Shown here one piece after another: positions 1 to 5,545 of a stretch of DNA of 8,656 bases. Source of the stretch: an uncultured Phaeodactylibacter sp. (GTDB taxonomy: Bacteria; Bacteroidota; Bacteroidia; Chitinophagales; Saprospiraceae). Numbering within the stretch: the stretch's first letter is position 1; the number at the start of each line of letters is the position of its first letter. The DNA is taken from contig CAJXXJ010000124.1 of assembly GCA_913062745.1 (NCBI GenBank), forward strand, positions 1 through 8,656, given 5' to 3'. Under the pieces are notes generated by a model, which worked only from the letters and a program-made list of their open reading frames with translations, was not told the DNA's origin and did not search any database. Made by a program: the position numbers and the translations under genes.

Positions 1-1
1 G

Positions 2-514
2 TCCGCGGATGCCCTCAACGTAAGCTCATTGTACGGCTATAAGCTGTCTTCTAAATTTGCAGTTAGCACTTTGGGAGAATACCGGACTTCCCTGCTCGAC
101 GGACAGTTTAATAACCCGGGCTACCTGGATTTGGGTGTAGGTGCCACCTGGACGCCAATCCGCAACCTGGTAGTCGTCATGCATCCGCTTAACTACAACT
201 TCGTATTCTCGGATCAGGAGTTCACTTTTGAATCTTCGCTGGGTGCTAAAATACTGGCAGACTATACCCGCAACATCACCGAGGGCCTGAACTGGAAATC
301 CAATTTCTCCGGCTTCCTCAGCTATCAGGATGCAGAAAATCTGTCCAACTGGACTTGGGTCAATACCTTCAGCACTGCGTATAAAGGGATTGGTATCGGA
401 CTGGATGTGGGCCTGCGCAGCAACAAGCAGGAAGCGCTTGCGGCCAACCTAAGCGACAATCCGCTGCAGACTTACTACGTTTTGGGTCTGTCCTACGCGA
501 TTAGCTCCAACTAA
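2..514 (+). CDS. DUF3078 domain protein, C-terminal part (5' end outside window)
   Basis: The reading frame is open from the left edge to a TAA stop and encodes about 170 residues, so the true start and any signal peptide lie outside the window. The visible part reads like the C-terminal half of DUF3078 proteins of Bacteroidota: a YGYK segment near the start, then FNNPGYLDLGVG, TPIRNL, a HPLNYNFV stretch, FESSLGAKI, LNWKSNFSGFLSY, and NWTWVNTFS followed by a GIGIGLDVGLR strand. The alternating aromatic and polar residues and repeated amphipathic strands suggest a beta-rich envelope protein, perhaps an outer-membrane barrel, but the family has no established function. It converges on the ribosomal cluster, from which it is separated by a bidirectional terminator. 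No functional link to the ribosomal genes is implied. The family assignment comes from recalled motifs, not from a profile search. Confidence 0.72.
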   Translation, partial: SADALNVSSLYGYKLSSKFAVSTLGEYRTSLLDGQFNNPGYLDLGVGATWTPIRNLVVVMHPLNYNFVFSDQEFTFESSLGAKILADYTRNITEGLNWKSNFSGFLSYQDAENLSNWTWVNTFSTAYKGIGIGLDVGLRSNKQEALAANLSDNPLQTYYVLGLSYAISSN

Positions 515-525
515 AAAATACAAGT

Positions 526-591
526 AGCTTGCCGGGTTGATCGCCGTACAGGACAGACCAAACCTGGCAAGCTGCTCCTTCCGGCAGCTTG
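526..591. repeat. Overlapping inverted repeats in the convergent spacer
   Basis: AGCTTGCCGGGTT (526-538) pairs with AACCTGGCAAGCT (561-573) over 13 positions with a single G-T wobble and a 22-nt loop. The right arm overlaps a second perfect 8-bp inverted repeat, CAAGCTGC (568-575) with GCAGCTTG (584-591). The two hairpins cannot form together. The sequence lies just beyond the stop of the plus-strand gene and before the strong terminator at 609-648. It could be a degenerate second terminator or a 3'-end RNA structure. No T-tract follows either hairpin, so its role is unknown. Confidence 0.5.
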
Positions 592-608
592 ATCACCATT
601 GCCAGAAT

Positions 609-648
609 AAAAAAGCGGGCCTTCCTTTCGGGGAGGGTCCGCTTTTTT
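609..648. terminator. Bidirectional intrinsic terminator between rplQ and the DUF3078 gene
   Basis: AAAAAAGCGG (609-618) is exactly complementary to CCGCTTTTTT (639-648). The stem continues inward through 619-625 with 632-638 (two wobble pairs) and closes on a tiny TTCG/CGAA-type loop at about 627-630. An A-tract on one side and a T-tract on the other give a G/C-rich stem followed by six U residues in both directions. It lies between two convergent stop codons (512-514 and 683-685), so it can end both the ribosomal cluster and the plus-strand gene. Confidence 0.9.
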
Positions 649-682
649 ATTCTTATGATGGGCAAAATACCCAAGGCTGTGT

Positions 683-1195
683 TTACTCTTCTTCCTCACC
701 GGAAGCAGCAGCAGCGCCGGTTGCAGCAGCAGCTGTAGCAGCAGTGGCAGATGTAGCAGACTTGCTGCCATCACCTGAACCACCACGGCGGCGGCGACGG
801 CGTCCTCCGCCTTCGTTCTTGCCCGGTTCGTATACATCGTTGAAGTCCACAAACTCGATCATTGCCATCTCAGCGCTGTCGCTGCGGCGGAAGCCCGTCT
901 TAATGACGCGCACATAACCGCCCGGACGGTCGCCAATTTTAGCAGCAATCGGGCCGAAGAGCTCCGTCACTGCATTTTTGTTGCCCAGTGCGCGGAAGAC
1001 TACCCGGCGAGAGTGGGTGTCGTTCTTCTTTGACTTGGTAACGAGTGGCTCAATGAAAAGGCGCAGTGCCTTAGCTTTCGCCAGTGTGGTGTTAATGCGC
1101 TTGTGCTCGATCAGAGCAGCAGCGAGGTTGCGCAGGGTGGCTTTACGGTGCCCCGCCTTACGCTTGAGGTGGTTGAAACGCTTACCGTGTCTCAT
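683..1195 (-). CDS. rplQ: 50S ribosomal protein L17 with C-terminal low-complexity extension
   Basis: L17 is a large-subunit protein that binds 23S rRNA near the exit-tunnel side of the ribosome. The start [10 protein letters not shown] followed by [13 protein letters not shown] is the family signature, and the core ends around residue 120 with a [21 protein letters not shown] segment. The protein has 170 residues, against roughly 120-130 in E. coli. The extra tail has three parts: a glycine/arginine patch with six consecutive Arg (132-137), an Ala/Thr/Ser-rich stretch (about 145-165), and a final EEEE. It is the last gene of the cluster, 207 nt downstream of rpoA, and is followed by the terminator. 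No Shine-Dalgarno sequence precedes the ATG. Ala/Lys/Glu-rich tails on L17 are known in Bacteroidota, so the tail is probably real and lineage-specific rather than a frameshift product. Confidence 0.97.
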   Translation of the reverse strand: MRHGKRFNHLKRKAGHRKATLRNLAAALIEHKRINTTLAKAKALRLFIEPLVTKSKKNDTHSRRVVFRALGNKNAVTELFGPIAAKIGDRPGGYVRVIKTGFRRSDSAEMAMIEFVDFNDVYEPGKNEGGGRRRRRRGGSGDGSKSATSATAATAAAATGAAAASGEEEE

Positions 1196-1250
1196 GTTTA
1201 CATGATTTACGTTGCGACACTAATCCTTGAGGCAGCACCCGGAGGCACAT

Positions 1251-1389
1251 GAGAAGAGCAGGCAACTCCTGTTCTCAAAGACCGTTATCGCAGGTGATGA
1301 AATCTGCCCGTACGGGCTGCCTGCAGTGATCACTTTTTATGCGTAGTTCTTTGAAGAAGGTTGCGGCTTTACGCAAAACATCAAAGAAC
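1251..1389 (-). promoter_or_regulatory. Structured rpoA-rplQ spacer with several hairpins
   Basis: The 207-nt gap (1196-1402) contains no ORF of note and no recognisable promoter. It holds several inverted repeats. GTTCTTTGA (1346-1354) pairs perfectly with TCAAAGAAC (1381-1389), enclosing a nested stem TTGCG/CGCAA (1361-1365 with 1372-1376). A 12-bp palindrome GCCCGTACGGGC lies at 1306-1317, flanked by GCAGG/CCTGC arms (1290-1294, 1320-1324). GAGAA/TTCTC plus CAGG/CCTG form a bulged hairpin at 1251-1276. None has a T-tract, so they look like mRNA leader or processing structures for rplQ rather than terminators. Function is inferred only. Confidence 0.4.
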
Positions 1390-1402
1390 GCCGTTGTCGG
1401 TT

Positions 1403-2401
1403 TTACTCTTCGTCGAGCTTGTACTTGCTCAGGTCCATACCGAAGGTAAGGCCTTTGTCTTGCAGCAGCTCTTCGATCTCTACCAGAGACTTCTTACCAA
1501 AGTTGCGGAACTTCAGCAGCTCGTGGGTATCGTACTTCACCAGTTCTGCCAGGGTATTGATTTTGGCAGCTTTCAGGCAGTTGTACGCCCGTACGGAGAG
1601 GTCGAGGTCTTCCAGAGACGTTTTGAGCAGCTTGCGCATGTGCAGGATGTGCTCGTCCACGATATTCTCTTCCCGCCCGGTCGGATCGTCGAAGGTGATG
1701 TTCTCGTCAGTGATCAGCATGAGGTGCTGAATCATGATGCGGGAAGCTTCCTTGATGGCTTCTTCCGGGTGGATGGTACCATCCGTTTTGACCTCAATAG
1801 ACAGCTTCTCGTAATCCGTACGCTGACCAACACGCGTATTTTCCACGCGGTAAGCTACGTTTTTGATCGGAGTGTAGATGGCATCCACCGGGATAACGCC
1901 AATAGGAGCGTCCTTCGGCAGGTTCTCATCGGCGGGTACGTAACCGCGGCCTTTGGTGATCGTCAGCTCGACTTCGAGGTTAACGAAAGGCTCCATTTGG
2001 CAGATGAGCAGGTCCGGGTTCATAATCTTGAACACATTGGTGTGCTCTTCGATATCACCGGCACGGAATTCTTCCTTACCGTTGATGGTCAGGTAGACCT
2101 TCTCGTCCTTGATGTCATCGTCGCTAAGCAGCTGCTTGAGGCGTACCTGCTTAAGGTTGAGGATGATTTCCACAACGTCCTCTACGACGCCCCGGATGGT
2201 GGCGAATTCGTGCTCCACCCCTGCGATGCGGACACCGGAGATAGCAAAGCCTTCGAGCGAGGAAAGCAGTACACGGCGCAGCGAGTTGCCTACCGTTTGG
2301 CCAAAGCCAGGTTCAAGGGGTTTGAACTCAAAAAGCCCTTCGAAATCATCGGCTTTTTGCATTACAATCTTGTCCGGCTTCTGAAAATTAAGAATGCTCA
2401 T
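1403..2401 (-). CDS. rpoA: DNA-directed RNA polymerase subunit alpha
   Basis: The alpha subunit dimerises to start RNA polymerase assembly, and its C-terminal domain contacts promoter DNA and activators. At 332 residues it has family length (E. coli 329). The N-terminal domain shows the assembly signature [23 protein letters not shown] (about 29-51) and GRGYVPA (151-157). A linker around 235-260 leads to the helix-hairpin-helix C-terminal domain, with SVRAYNCLK (269-277) and FGKKSLVEI (301-309). Arg271 corresponds to E. coli Arg265, and Asn274, Gly302, Lys304 and Ser305 are also kept, so the UP-element DNA-binding surface is intact. The start gives a normal N-terminus. It lies 151 nt after rpsD behind a strong hairpin and 207 nt before rplQ. 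No Shine-Dalgarno sequence is present. Confidence 0.98.
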   Translation of the reverse strand: MSILNFQKPDKIVMQKADDFEGLFEFKPLEPGFGQTVGNSLRRVLLSSLEGFAISGVRIAGVEHEFATIRGVVEDVVEIILNLKQVRLKQLLSDDDIKDEKVYLTINGKEEFRAGDIEEHTNVFKIMNPDLLICQMEPFVNLEVELTITKGRGYVPADENLPKDAPIGVIPVDAIYTPIKNVAYRVENTRVGQRTDYEKLSIEVKTDGTIHPEEAIKEASRIMIQHLMLITDENITFDDPTGREENIVDEHILHMRKLLKTSLEDLDLSVRAYNCLKAAKINTLAELVKYDTHELLKFRNFGKKSLVEIEELLQDKGLTFGMDLSKYKLDEE

Positions 2402-2461
2402 ATACTATTGACATACGTGGTTCTGAAAAGGATGAATAGGCGCTGCCCGAAAGCATTGCCT

Positions 2462-2519
2462 TATACGGCTAAAAGTGCCCTCCTGTGAGAAGGGCACTTT
2501 TGATTCGTTTGCCGTTATA
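2462..2519 (-). terminator. Two-part hairpin between rpsD and rpoA, candidate attenuator
   Basis: An 11-bp perfect stem, AAAAGTGCCCT (2471-2481) with AGGGCACTTTT (2491-2501), has a 9-nt loop. On the minus strand it ends in four T residues followed by AGCC, which is a short U-tract and so a weak or partial terminator. Outside it, ACGGC (2465-2469) pairs with GCCGT (2511-2515), extended by TAT/ATA with one bulged base, to give a longer rod. It lies inside the operon between S4 and RNA polymerase alpha. Reduced read-through into rpoA or an S4-binding control site are both possible; neither is shown. Confidence 0.6.
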
Positions 2520-2524
2520 TATAG

Positions 2525-2543
2525 TGCTGCCCTATAGGCAGTA
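2525..2543 (-). promoter_or_regulatory. Small hairpin just after the rpsD stop
   Basis: CTGCC (2527-2531) pairs with GGCAG (2537-2541) around a 5-nt loop, and one wobble and one A-T pair extend it to 2525-2543. It lies 9 nt beyond the rpsD stop codon and directly upstream of the larger rpsD-rpoA hairpin. It may protect the 3' end of the upstream transcript. There is no independent evidence for function. Confidence 0.35.
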
Positions 2544-2552
2544 GGACGGTCA

Positions 2553-3164
2553 TTACTTAGAGTAAAGTTCAACGATCAGCTGCTCGTTGATTTTTTCCGG
2601 GATTTGCTCCCGCTCCGGGTACTGCAGGAAAACCCCCTGGAACTTGTCCCGATTGAACTCCAGCCAGCCATACTTGCGCACATCCGACTTAGACTCAACC
2701 GCGTCACGGACGACCTCCATGCCCTGAGACTTACCACGCACGGCAACAATATCGCCGGGGCGCAGCTGAGCGGAAGGAGCGTTGGTGATCACACCGTTTA
2801 CAGTGACGTGGCGGTGAGACACCAGCTGACGGGCAGCGCGGCGGGTCGGTGCCAGGCCAAGGCGGTAAACCGTGTTGTCCAGACGAGCTTCCAGGAACTG
2901 CAGCAGGATTTCACCGGTAACGCCTGATTTGCGGTTTGCCTTTTCAAACAAGTTGCGGAACTGACGCTCAAGCACACCGTAGGTATACTTCGCCTTTTGC
3001 TTTTCCATCAACTGATTGGCATAATCAGACTTCTGCTTGCGGCGGCGGCTGTTGCCATGCTGCCCCGGAGGGTACTTTTTGCGCTCAAATGATTTGTCGG
3101 GGCCGTAAATGGCCTCGCCAAACGCTCTTGCTTTCTTTGTCTTTGGACCAGTATATCTCGCCAT
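2553..3164 (-). CDS. rpsD: 30S ribosomal protein S4
   Basis: S4 is a primary 16S rRNA-binding protein that nucleates small-subunit assembly. In several bacteria it represses its own operon. The 203-residue product starts [13 protein letters not shown], contains KYPPGQHG (30-37) and [17 protein letters not shown] (87-103), and has the S4 RNA-binding domain with SHRHVTVNG (116-124) and RPGDIV (135-140). The length matches the family. The N-terminal region has no cysteines, so this is the zinc-free form. It follows rpsK by 27 nt, and a short TTCTAA/TTAGAA dyad lies immediately upstream of the ATG. Its position just before a hairpin and rpoA resembles the E. coli alpha operon, but no alpha-operon pseudoknot is recognisable by eye. 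Confidence 0.98.
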   Translation of the reverse strand: MARYTGPKTKKARAFGEAIYGPDKSFERKKYPPGQHGNSRRRKQKSDYANQLMEKQKAKYTYGVLERQFRNLFEKANRKSGVTGEILLQFLEARLDNTVYRLGLAPTRRAARQLVSHRHVTVNGVITNAPSAQLRPGDIVAVRGKSQGMEVVRDAVESKSDVRKYGWLEFNRDKFQGVFLQYPEREQIPEKINEQLIVELYSK

Positions 3165-3191
3165 TTCTAAATTAGAATTTTCAGTAAGTGA

Positions 3192-3593
3192 TTAAACCCT
3201 TCTGCGCTTCGGAGGGCGGCAGCCGTTGTGAGGAATCGGAGTGACATCCTTGATACGCGTCACTTTGATACCCGCTACATCAATTGCACGGATAGCAGCC
3301 TCACGGCCGGAGCCCGGGCCTTTAACGTGCACCTCTACAGAGCGCAGACCAGCGTCATAAGCGGTCTTGGAAGCTTCTGTGGCCGCTACCTGAGCAGCGT
3401 AGGGCGTATTCTTTTTGGAGCCGCGGAATCCTGCTTTACCAGCGGAAGACCAGGAGATTACCTGACCCTTCTTGTTGGTGATAGAGACGATAACGTTGTT
3501 GAACGTAGCCTGTACGTAAGCCATGCCTTCGCTCTCTACCTTTACATTCCGTTTTTTGACCTTCTTGGCCCCTTTACCTTTTGCCTTTGCCAT
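3192..3593 (-). CDS. rpsK: 30S ribosomal protein S11
   Basis: S11 sits on the platform of the small subunit and contacts 16S rRNA near the mRNA exit region. The 133-residue product shows a Lys-rich N-terminus ([15 protein letters not shown]), then [16 protein letters not shown] (25-40), [12 protein letters not shown] (50-61), and the C-terminal hallmark [18 protein letters not shown] (116-133). Length is normal for the family. It follows rpsM by 79 nt, the widest gap within the S13-S11-S4 group, and rpsD follows after 27 nt. No Shine-Dalgarno sequence precedes the start; the leader is A/T-rich. Confidence 0.98.
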   Translation of the reverse strand: MAKAKGKGAKKVKKRNVKVESEGMAYVQATFNNVIVSITNKKGQVISWSSAGKAGFRGSKKNTPYAAQVAATEASKTAYDAGLRSVEVHVKGPGSGREAAIRAIDVAGIKVTRIKDVTPIPHNGCRPPKRRRV

Positions 3594-3672
3594 TTCTTGG
3601 AATTAGTTTAACAAGTGGTGGTTTGCAGCGGATGAGGCCGTGGCTCGTGCGCTCATCGTGCAGCCTAGTTTA

Positions 3673-4050
3673 TTACTTCGTAACCTTCTTCTTGTTTGCG
3701 ACCGTCTTACGCTTACCTTTACGGGTACGAGCGTTGGTCTGCGTACGCTGTCCGCGCAGTGGCAGCCCCTTACGGTGGCGCAAGCCCCGGTAGCAACCGA
3801 TATCCATCAAACGCTTGATGTTGGTTTGTACTTCGGAGCGCAATTCTCCTTCTACGGTATATTCATCCGTAATGATGCGTGCAATCTCGCGCACGTTCTC
3901 ATCCGTCCAATCCTCTACCTTGATGCTATGATCGATTCCTACCCGATCCAGAATACCAGCAGCTGTGGAGCGGCCGATACCGTAGATATAGGTCAAACTG
4001 ATTACGCCTCGCTTATTGCGCGGCAGGTCAACTCCTACTATACGAGCCAT
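3673..4050 (-). CDS. rpsM: 30S ribosomal protein S13
   Basis: S13 lies in the head of the small subunit and forms intersubunit bridges with L5 and the 50S. The 125-residue product begins [14 protein letters not shown], has the helix-two-turn-helix segment [16 protein letters not shown] (19-34), and ends with the rRNA- and tRNA-contacting basic tail from [16 protein letters not shown] through [15 protein letters not shown]. Length and motifs are normal for the family. It follows rpmJ by 49 nt. In E. coli this gene opens the alpha operon; here no promoter-like motif is visible directly in front of it, so it is probably co-transcribed from infA or further upstream. Confidence 0.98.
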   Translation of the reverse strand: MARIVGVDLPRNKRGVISLTYIYGIGRSTAAGILDRVGIDHSIKVEDWTDENVREIARIITDEYTVEGELRSEVQTNIKRLMDIGCYRGLRHRKGLPLRGQRTQTNARTRKGKRKTVANKKKVTK

Positions 4051-4099
4051 TGTATGCTATTTGATTATTCAGTTAAACGCATGACCAGCGGGCTATTCT

Positions 4100-4216
4100 T
4101 TAGCCTTGGCGCTGCTTGAATTTCGGGTTCTTCTTGTTAATGATGTAGATCTTGCCCTTGCGGCGCACGATCTTGCAATCAGCGGAGCGTTTCTTTACGG
4201 AAGCTCTGACTTTCAT
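4100..4216 (-). CDS. rpmJ: 50S ribosomal protein L36, zinc-free form
   Basis: This is a 38-residue protein translated directly from the sequence. It starts [21 protein letters not shown] and ends NPKFKQRQG before a TAA. L36 is the smallest large-subunit protein and stabilises 23S rRNA around helices 89-97. Zinc-binding L36 has three Cys and one His. Here only Cys14 remains: position 11 is Ser, the third Cys position is Asn (about 27), and the His is Phe (33). It is therefore the C-minus paralogue type, which works without zinc. It lies between infA (44 nt) and rpsM (49 nt), the usual place in Bacteroidota and many other bacteria. Confidence 0.95.
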   Translation of the reverse strand: MKVRASVKKRSADCKIVRRKGKIYIINKKNPKFKQRQG

Positions 4217-4260
4217 GATACGTTGTTTTTCAAGTTCAAGTGTAAGAATGACAGGCCGGG

Positions 4261-4479
4261 TTACTTGTACCGGTAAGTAATACGGCCCCGTGTCAAATCA
4301 TACGGGGACATCTCAACCGCTACCTTGTCTCCTGGCAGGATGCGGATGTAATTCATGCGCATCTTACCCGAAATAGTCGCTACTATTTCATGGTCATTCT
4401 CCAGCCGAACGCGGAACATCGCGTTAGACAAGGCTTCTTCAATGATACCGTCCTGCTTTATGAGGTTTTTCTTAGCCAT
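4261..4479 (-). CDS. infA: Translation initiation factor IF-1
   Basis: IF-1 binds the A site of the 30S subunit during initiation and supports IF-2 and IF-3. At 72 residues it is exactly the usual length. It is a single OB fold of the S1 type: [28 protein letters not shown], then [24 protein letters not shown] and [15 protein letters not shown]. The conserved RMNYIRI and LTRGRI segments are intact. It follows map by 92 nt, and a good -7 promoter element lies 19-26 nt upstream of the ATG. It may therefore be the first gene of the infA-rpmJ-rpsM-rpsK-rpsD segment. Confidence 0.98.
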   Translation of the reverse strand: MAKKNLIKQDGIIEEALSNAMFRVRLENDHEIVATISGKMRMNYIRILPGDKVAVEMSPYDLTRGRITYRYK

Positions 4480-4497
4480 AGTCTATTTTTCGGTGTG

Positions 4498-4505
4498 CAA
4501 AGATA
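4498..4505 (-). promoter_or_regulatory. Candidate Bacteroidota -7 promoter element upstream of infA
   Basis: On the minus strand this reads TATCTTTG, a perfect match to the Bacteroidota -7 consensus TAnnTTTG and identical to the -7 box in front of rplO. Expected transcription start is only about 10-15 nt before the infA ATG. No TTTG is found at the correct -33 distance (about 4525); the sequence there is GC-rich, so the promoter would be partial. An 8-bp inverted repeat, AACAAATT (4506-4513) with AATTTGTT (4550-4557), lies directly upstream and could be an operator or a chance match. Confidence 0.5.
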
Positions 4506-4571
4506 AACAAATTTCCGGACTTTCCGCCCTACAGAAGGGATTTATCGGCAATTTGTTCACCAGCGGGGAAG

Positions 4572-5393
4572 TCAGGCTGCTTCAGTTTTGACGCCCACGT
4601 ATTGCACATTATCGTTTTTCTCCAGTTCTGCCTCGATCAGGCTGTGGTCTGACAGGGTGATTGTCCCTGTTTTCAGTACTGCCACAGAGTGCTCGTAGTG
4701 GGCAGAAGGCTTTCTGTCTTTCGCATAAACGGTCCAGCCGTCCATCTCAGTCCGTACTTCCTTGCGGCCCAGGTTGACCATCGGCTCGATGGCGATTACC
4801 AGCCCGTGCTTCAGTACCGCACCGCGGCCCCGCTTGCCGTAATTCGGCACCTCGGGCGCTTCGTGCAGCTCGCGGCCAATGCCGTGGCCGACCAGCTCGC
4901 GGACGATCCCGTAGCCGTGCTCGCGCTCTACGTACTGCTGTACGACGTGCCCGATGTCGCCCAGGCGGTTGCCCACTACTGCTGCATCTACTGCTTTGTA
5001 GAGGGAAGTATTGGTCACCCGGCACAGCTCCATCACCTCTTCTGCCACCTCCCCTACCGGAAAGGTGAAGGCGGAGTCGCCGTGGTAGCCATTCAGGTAG
5101 GCGCCGCAATCTACGGATACGATGTCGCCATCCTGAAAAACCTGATCTTTGGTAGGAATACCGTGTACTACCTGCTCATTGACAGAAACGCACAAACTCC
5201 CCGGGAAGCCCTGATAACCTTTGAAGGAAGGGCTTGCGCCGTGGTCCCGGATCAGCTCTTCTGCTGCTTTGTCAATCTCCGCGCCCGTGATGCCCGGCCT
5301 GATCATGCTGCCGACCAGCGCGAGTGCCTTACATACCAGCAGGTTGCTTTCCCGCATCATTTCAATCTCTTCGTCTGTCTTATATACTACCAT
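4572..5393 (-). CDS. map: Type I methionine aminopeptidase
   Basis: This cytosolic metalloenzyme removes the initiator Met from nascent proteins. The 273-residue product has the pita-bread fold and every catalytic residue expected from E. coli MetAP: His77 (VVHGIP), metal ligands Asp95 (VDCGAY) and Asp106 (YHGDSAF), His170 (GHGIGRELHEAP, with second-shell His177), Glu203 (AIEPM) and Glu234 (HYEHSVAV). It lacks an N-terminal zinc-finger extension, so it is the short bacterial type Ia form. It sits after secY, separated by 152 nt that contain three hairpins, and before infA. The adk gene often found between secY and map is absent. The start MVVYKTDEEIEMMRES fits the family, and there is no Shine-Dalgarno sequence. 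Confidence 0.97.
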   Translation of the reverse strand: MVVYKTDEEIEMMRESNLLVCKALALVGSMIRPGITGAEIDKAAEELIRDHGASPSFKGYQGFPGSLCVSVNEQVVHGIPTKDQVFQDGDIVSVDCGAYLNGYHGDSAFTFPVGEVAEEVMELCRVTNTSLYKAVDAAVVGNRLGDIGHVVQQYVEREHGYGIVRELVGHGIGRELHEAPEVPNYGKRGRGAVLKHGLVIAIEPMVNLGRKEVRTEMDGWTVYAKDRKPSAHYEHSVAVLKTGTITLSDHSLIEAELEKNDNVQYVGVKTEAA

Positions 5394-5422
5394 TATCTGG
5401 GTTTGTTCTTAATCTTTGTTGG

Positions 5423-5452
5423 GGTGCAAATCAGCCTCCCCCATTTAGCACC
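5423..5452 (-). promoter_or_regulatory. secY-map spacer hairpin, map-proximal
   Basis: GGTGCAAAT (5423-5431) pairs with ATTT and GCACC (5443-5446, 5448-5452) leaving one bulged base, a 9-bp stem with an 11-nt loop that is purine-rich on the minus strand. Its outer end touches the next hairpin at 5453, so the two could stack coaxially. It ends 29 nt before the map ATG, so it would form part of the map leader. Confidence 0.45.
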
Positions 5453-5490
5453 ATACCGCCTCAGCGTACTTTCTGACGCTGAGGCGGTAT
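5453..5490 (-). promoter_or_regulatory. Perfect 15-bp hairpin between secY and map
   Basis: ATACCGCCTCAGCGT (5453-5467) is exactly complementary to ACGCTGAGGCGGTAT (5476-5490), with an 8-nt loop. It is the longest perfect inverted repeat in the window. No T-tract follows on either strand, so it is not a classical intrinsic terminator. Possible roles are stabilising the 3' end of the secY message, an RNase processing site, or lowering read-through to map. The sequence shows only the structure. Confidence 0.6.
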
Positions 5491-5511
5491 CGTTTAGGCG
5501 GAAGCCATTAA

Positions 5512-5529
5512 CAGCGCATTGCGGCGCTG
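5512..5529 (-). promoter_or_regulatory. Small secY-proximal hairpin
   Basis: CAGCGC (5512-5517) pairs with GCGCTG (5524-5529) around a 6-nt loop, 16 nt beyond the secY stop. Together with the hairpins at 5453-5490 and 5423-5452 it makes a run of three structures in the 152-nt spacer. By itself a 6-bp repeat is weak evidence. Confidence 0.3.
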
Positions 5530-5545
5530 CTTCTGTACAGCCATC

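Noticed and set aside
537..917. A plus-strand open frame with Ala- and Arg-rich low complexity
   Set aside because: It is the shadow of the repetitive rplQ tail and crosses the bidirectional terminator.
2408..2413. TTGACA on the plus strand near the rpoA start, like a sigma-70 -35 box
   Set aside because: No TATAAT-like box lies at 16-18 nt, it points away from any gene, and Bacteroidota promoters use a different consensus.
1361..2488. A 375-codon plus-strand open frame antisense to rpoA
   Set aside because: It is the complement of a conserved, fully intact rpoA. The translation shows no recognisable domain and runs through the hairpin spacer. Long antisense frames are common opposite GC-biased genes.
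2482..2490. AGGAGG-like sequence on the minus strand in and next to the loop of the rpsD-rpoA hairpin
   Set aside because: It is about 85 nt from the rpoA start with no nearby ORF, and the other genes here do not use Shine-Dalgarno motifs.
3165..3177. TTCTAA/TTAGAA dyad directly before the rpsD ATG
   Set aside because: The arms are only 6 bp, A/T-rich, with a one-base centre. It is too short to separate from chance.
3631..3657. GATGAG/CTCATC inverted repeat in the rpsM-rpsK spacer
   Set aside because: Six base pairs with a 15-nt loop and no inner pairing or U-tract; not strong enough to call.
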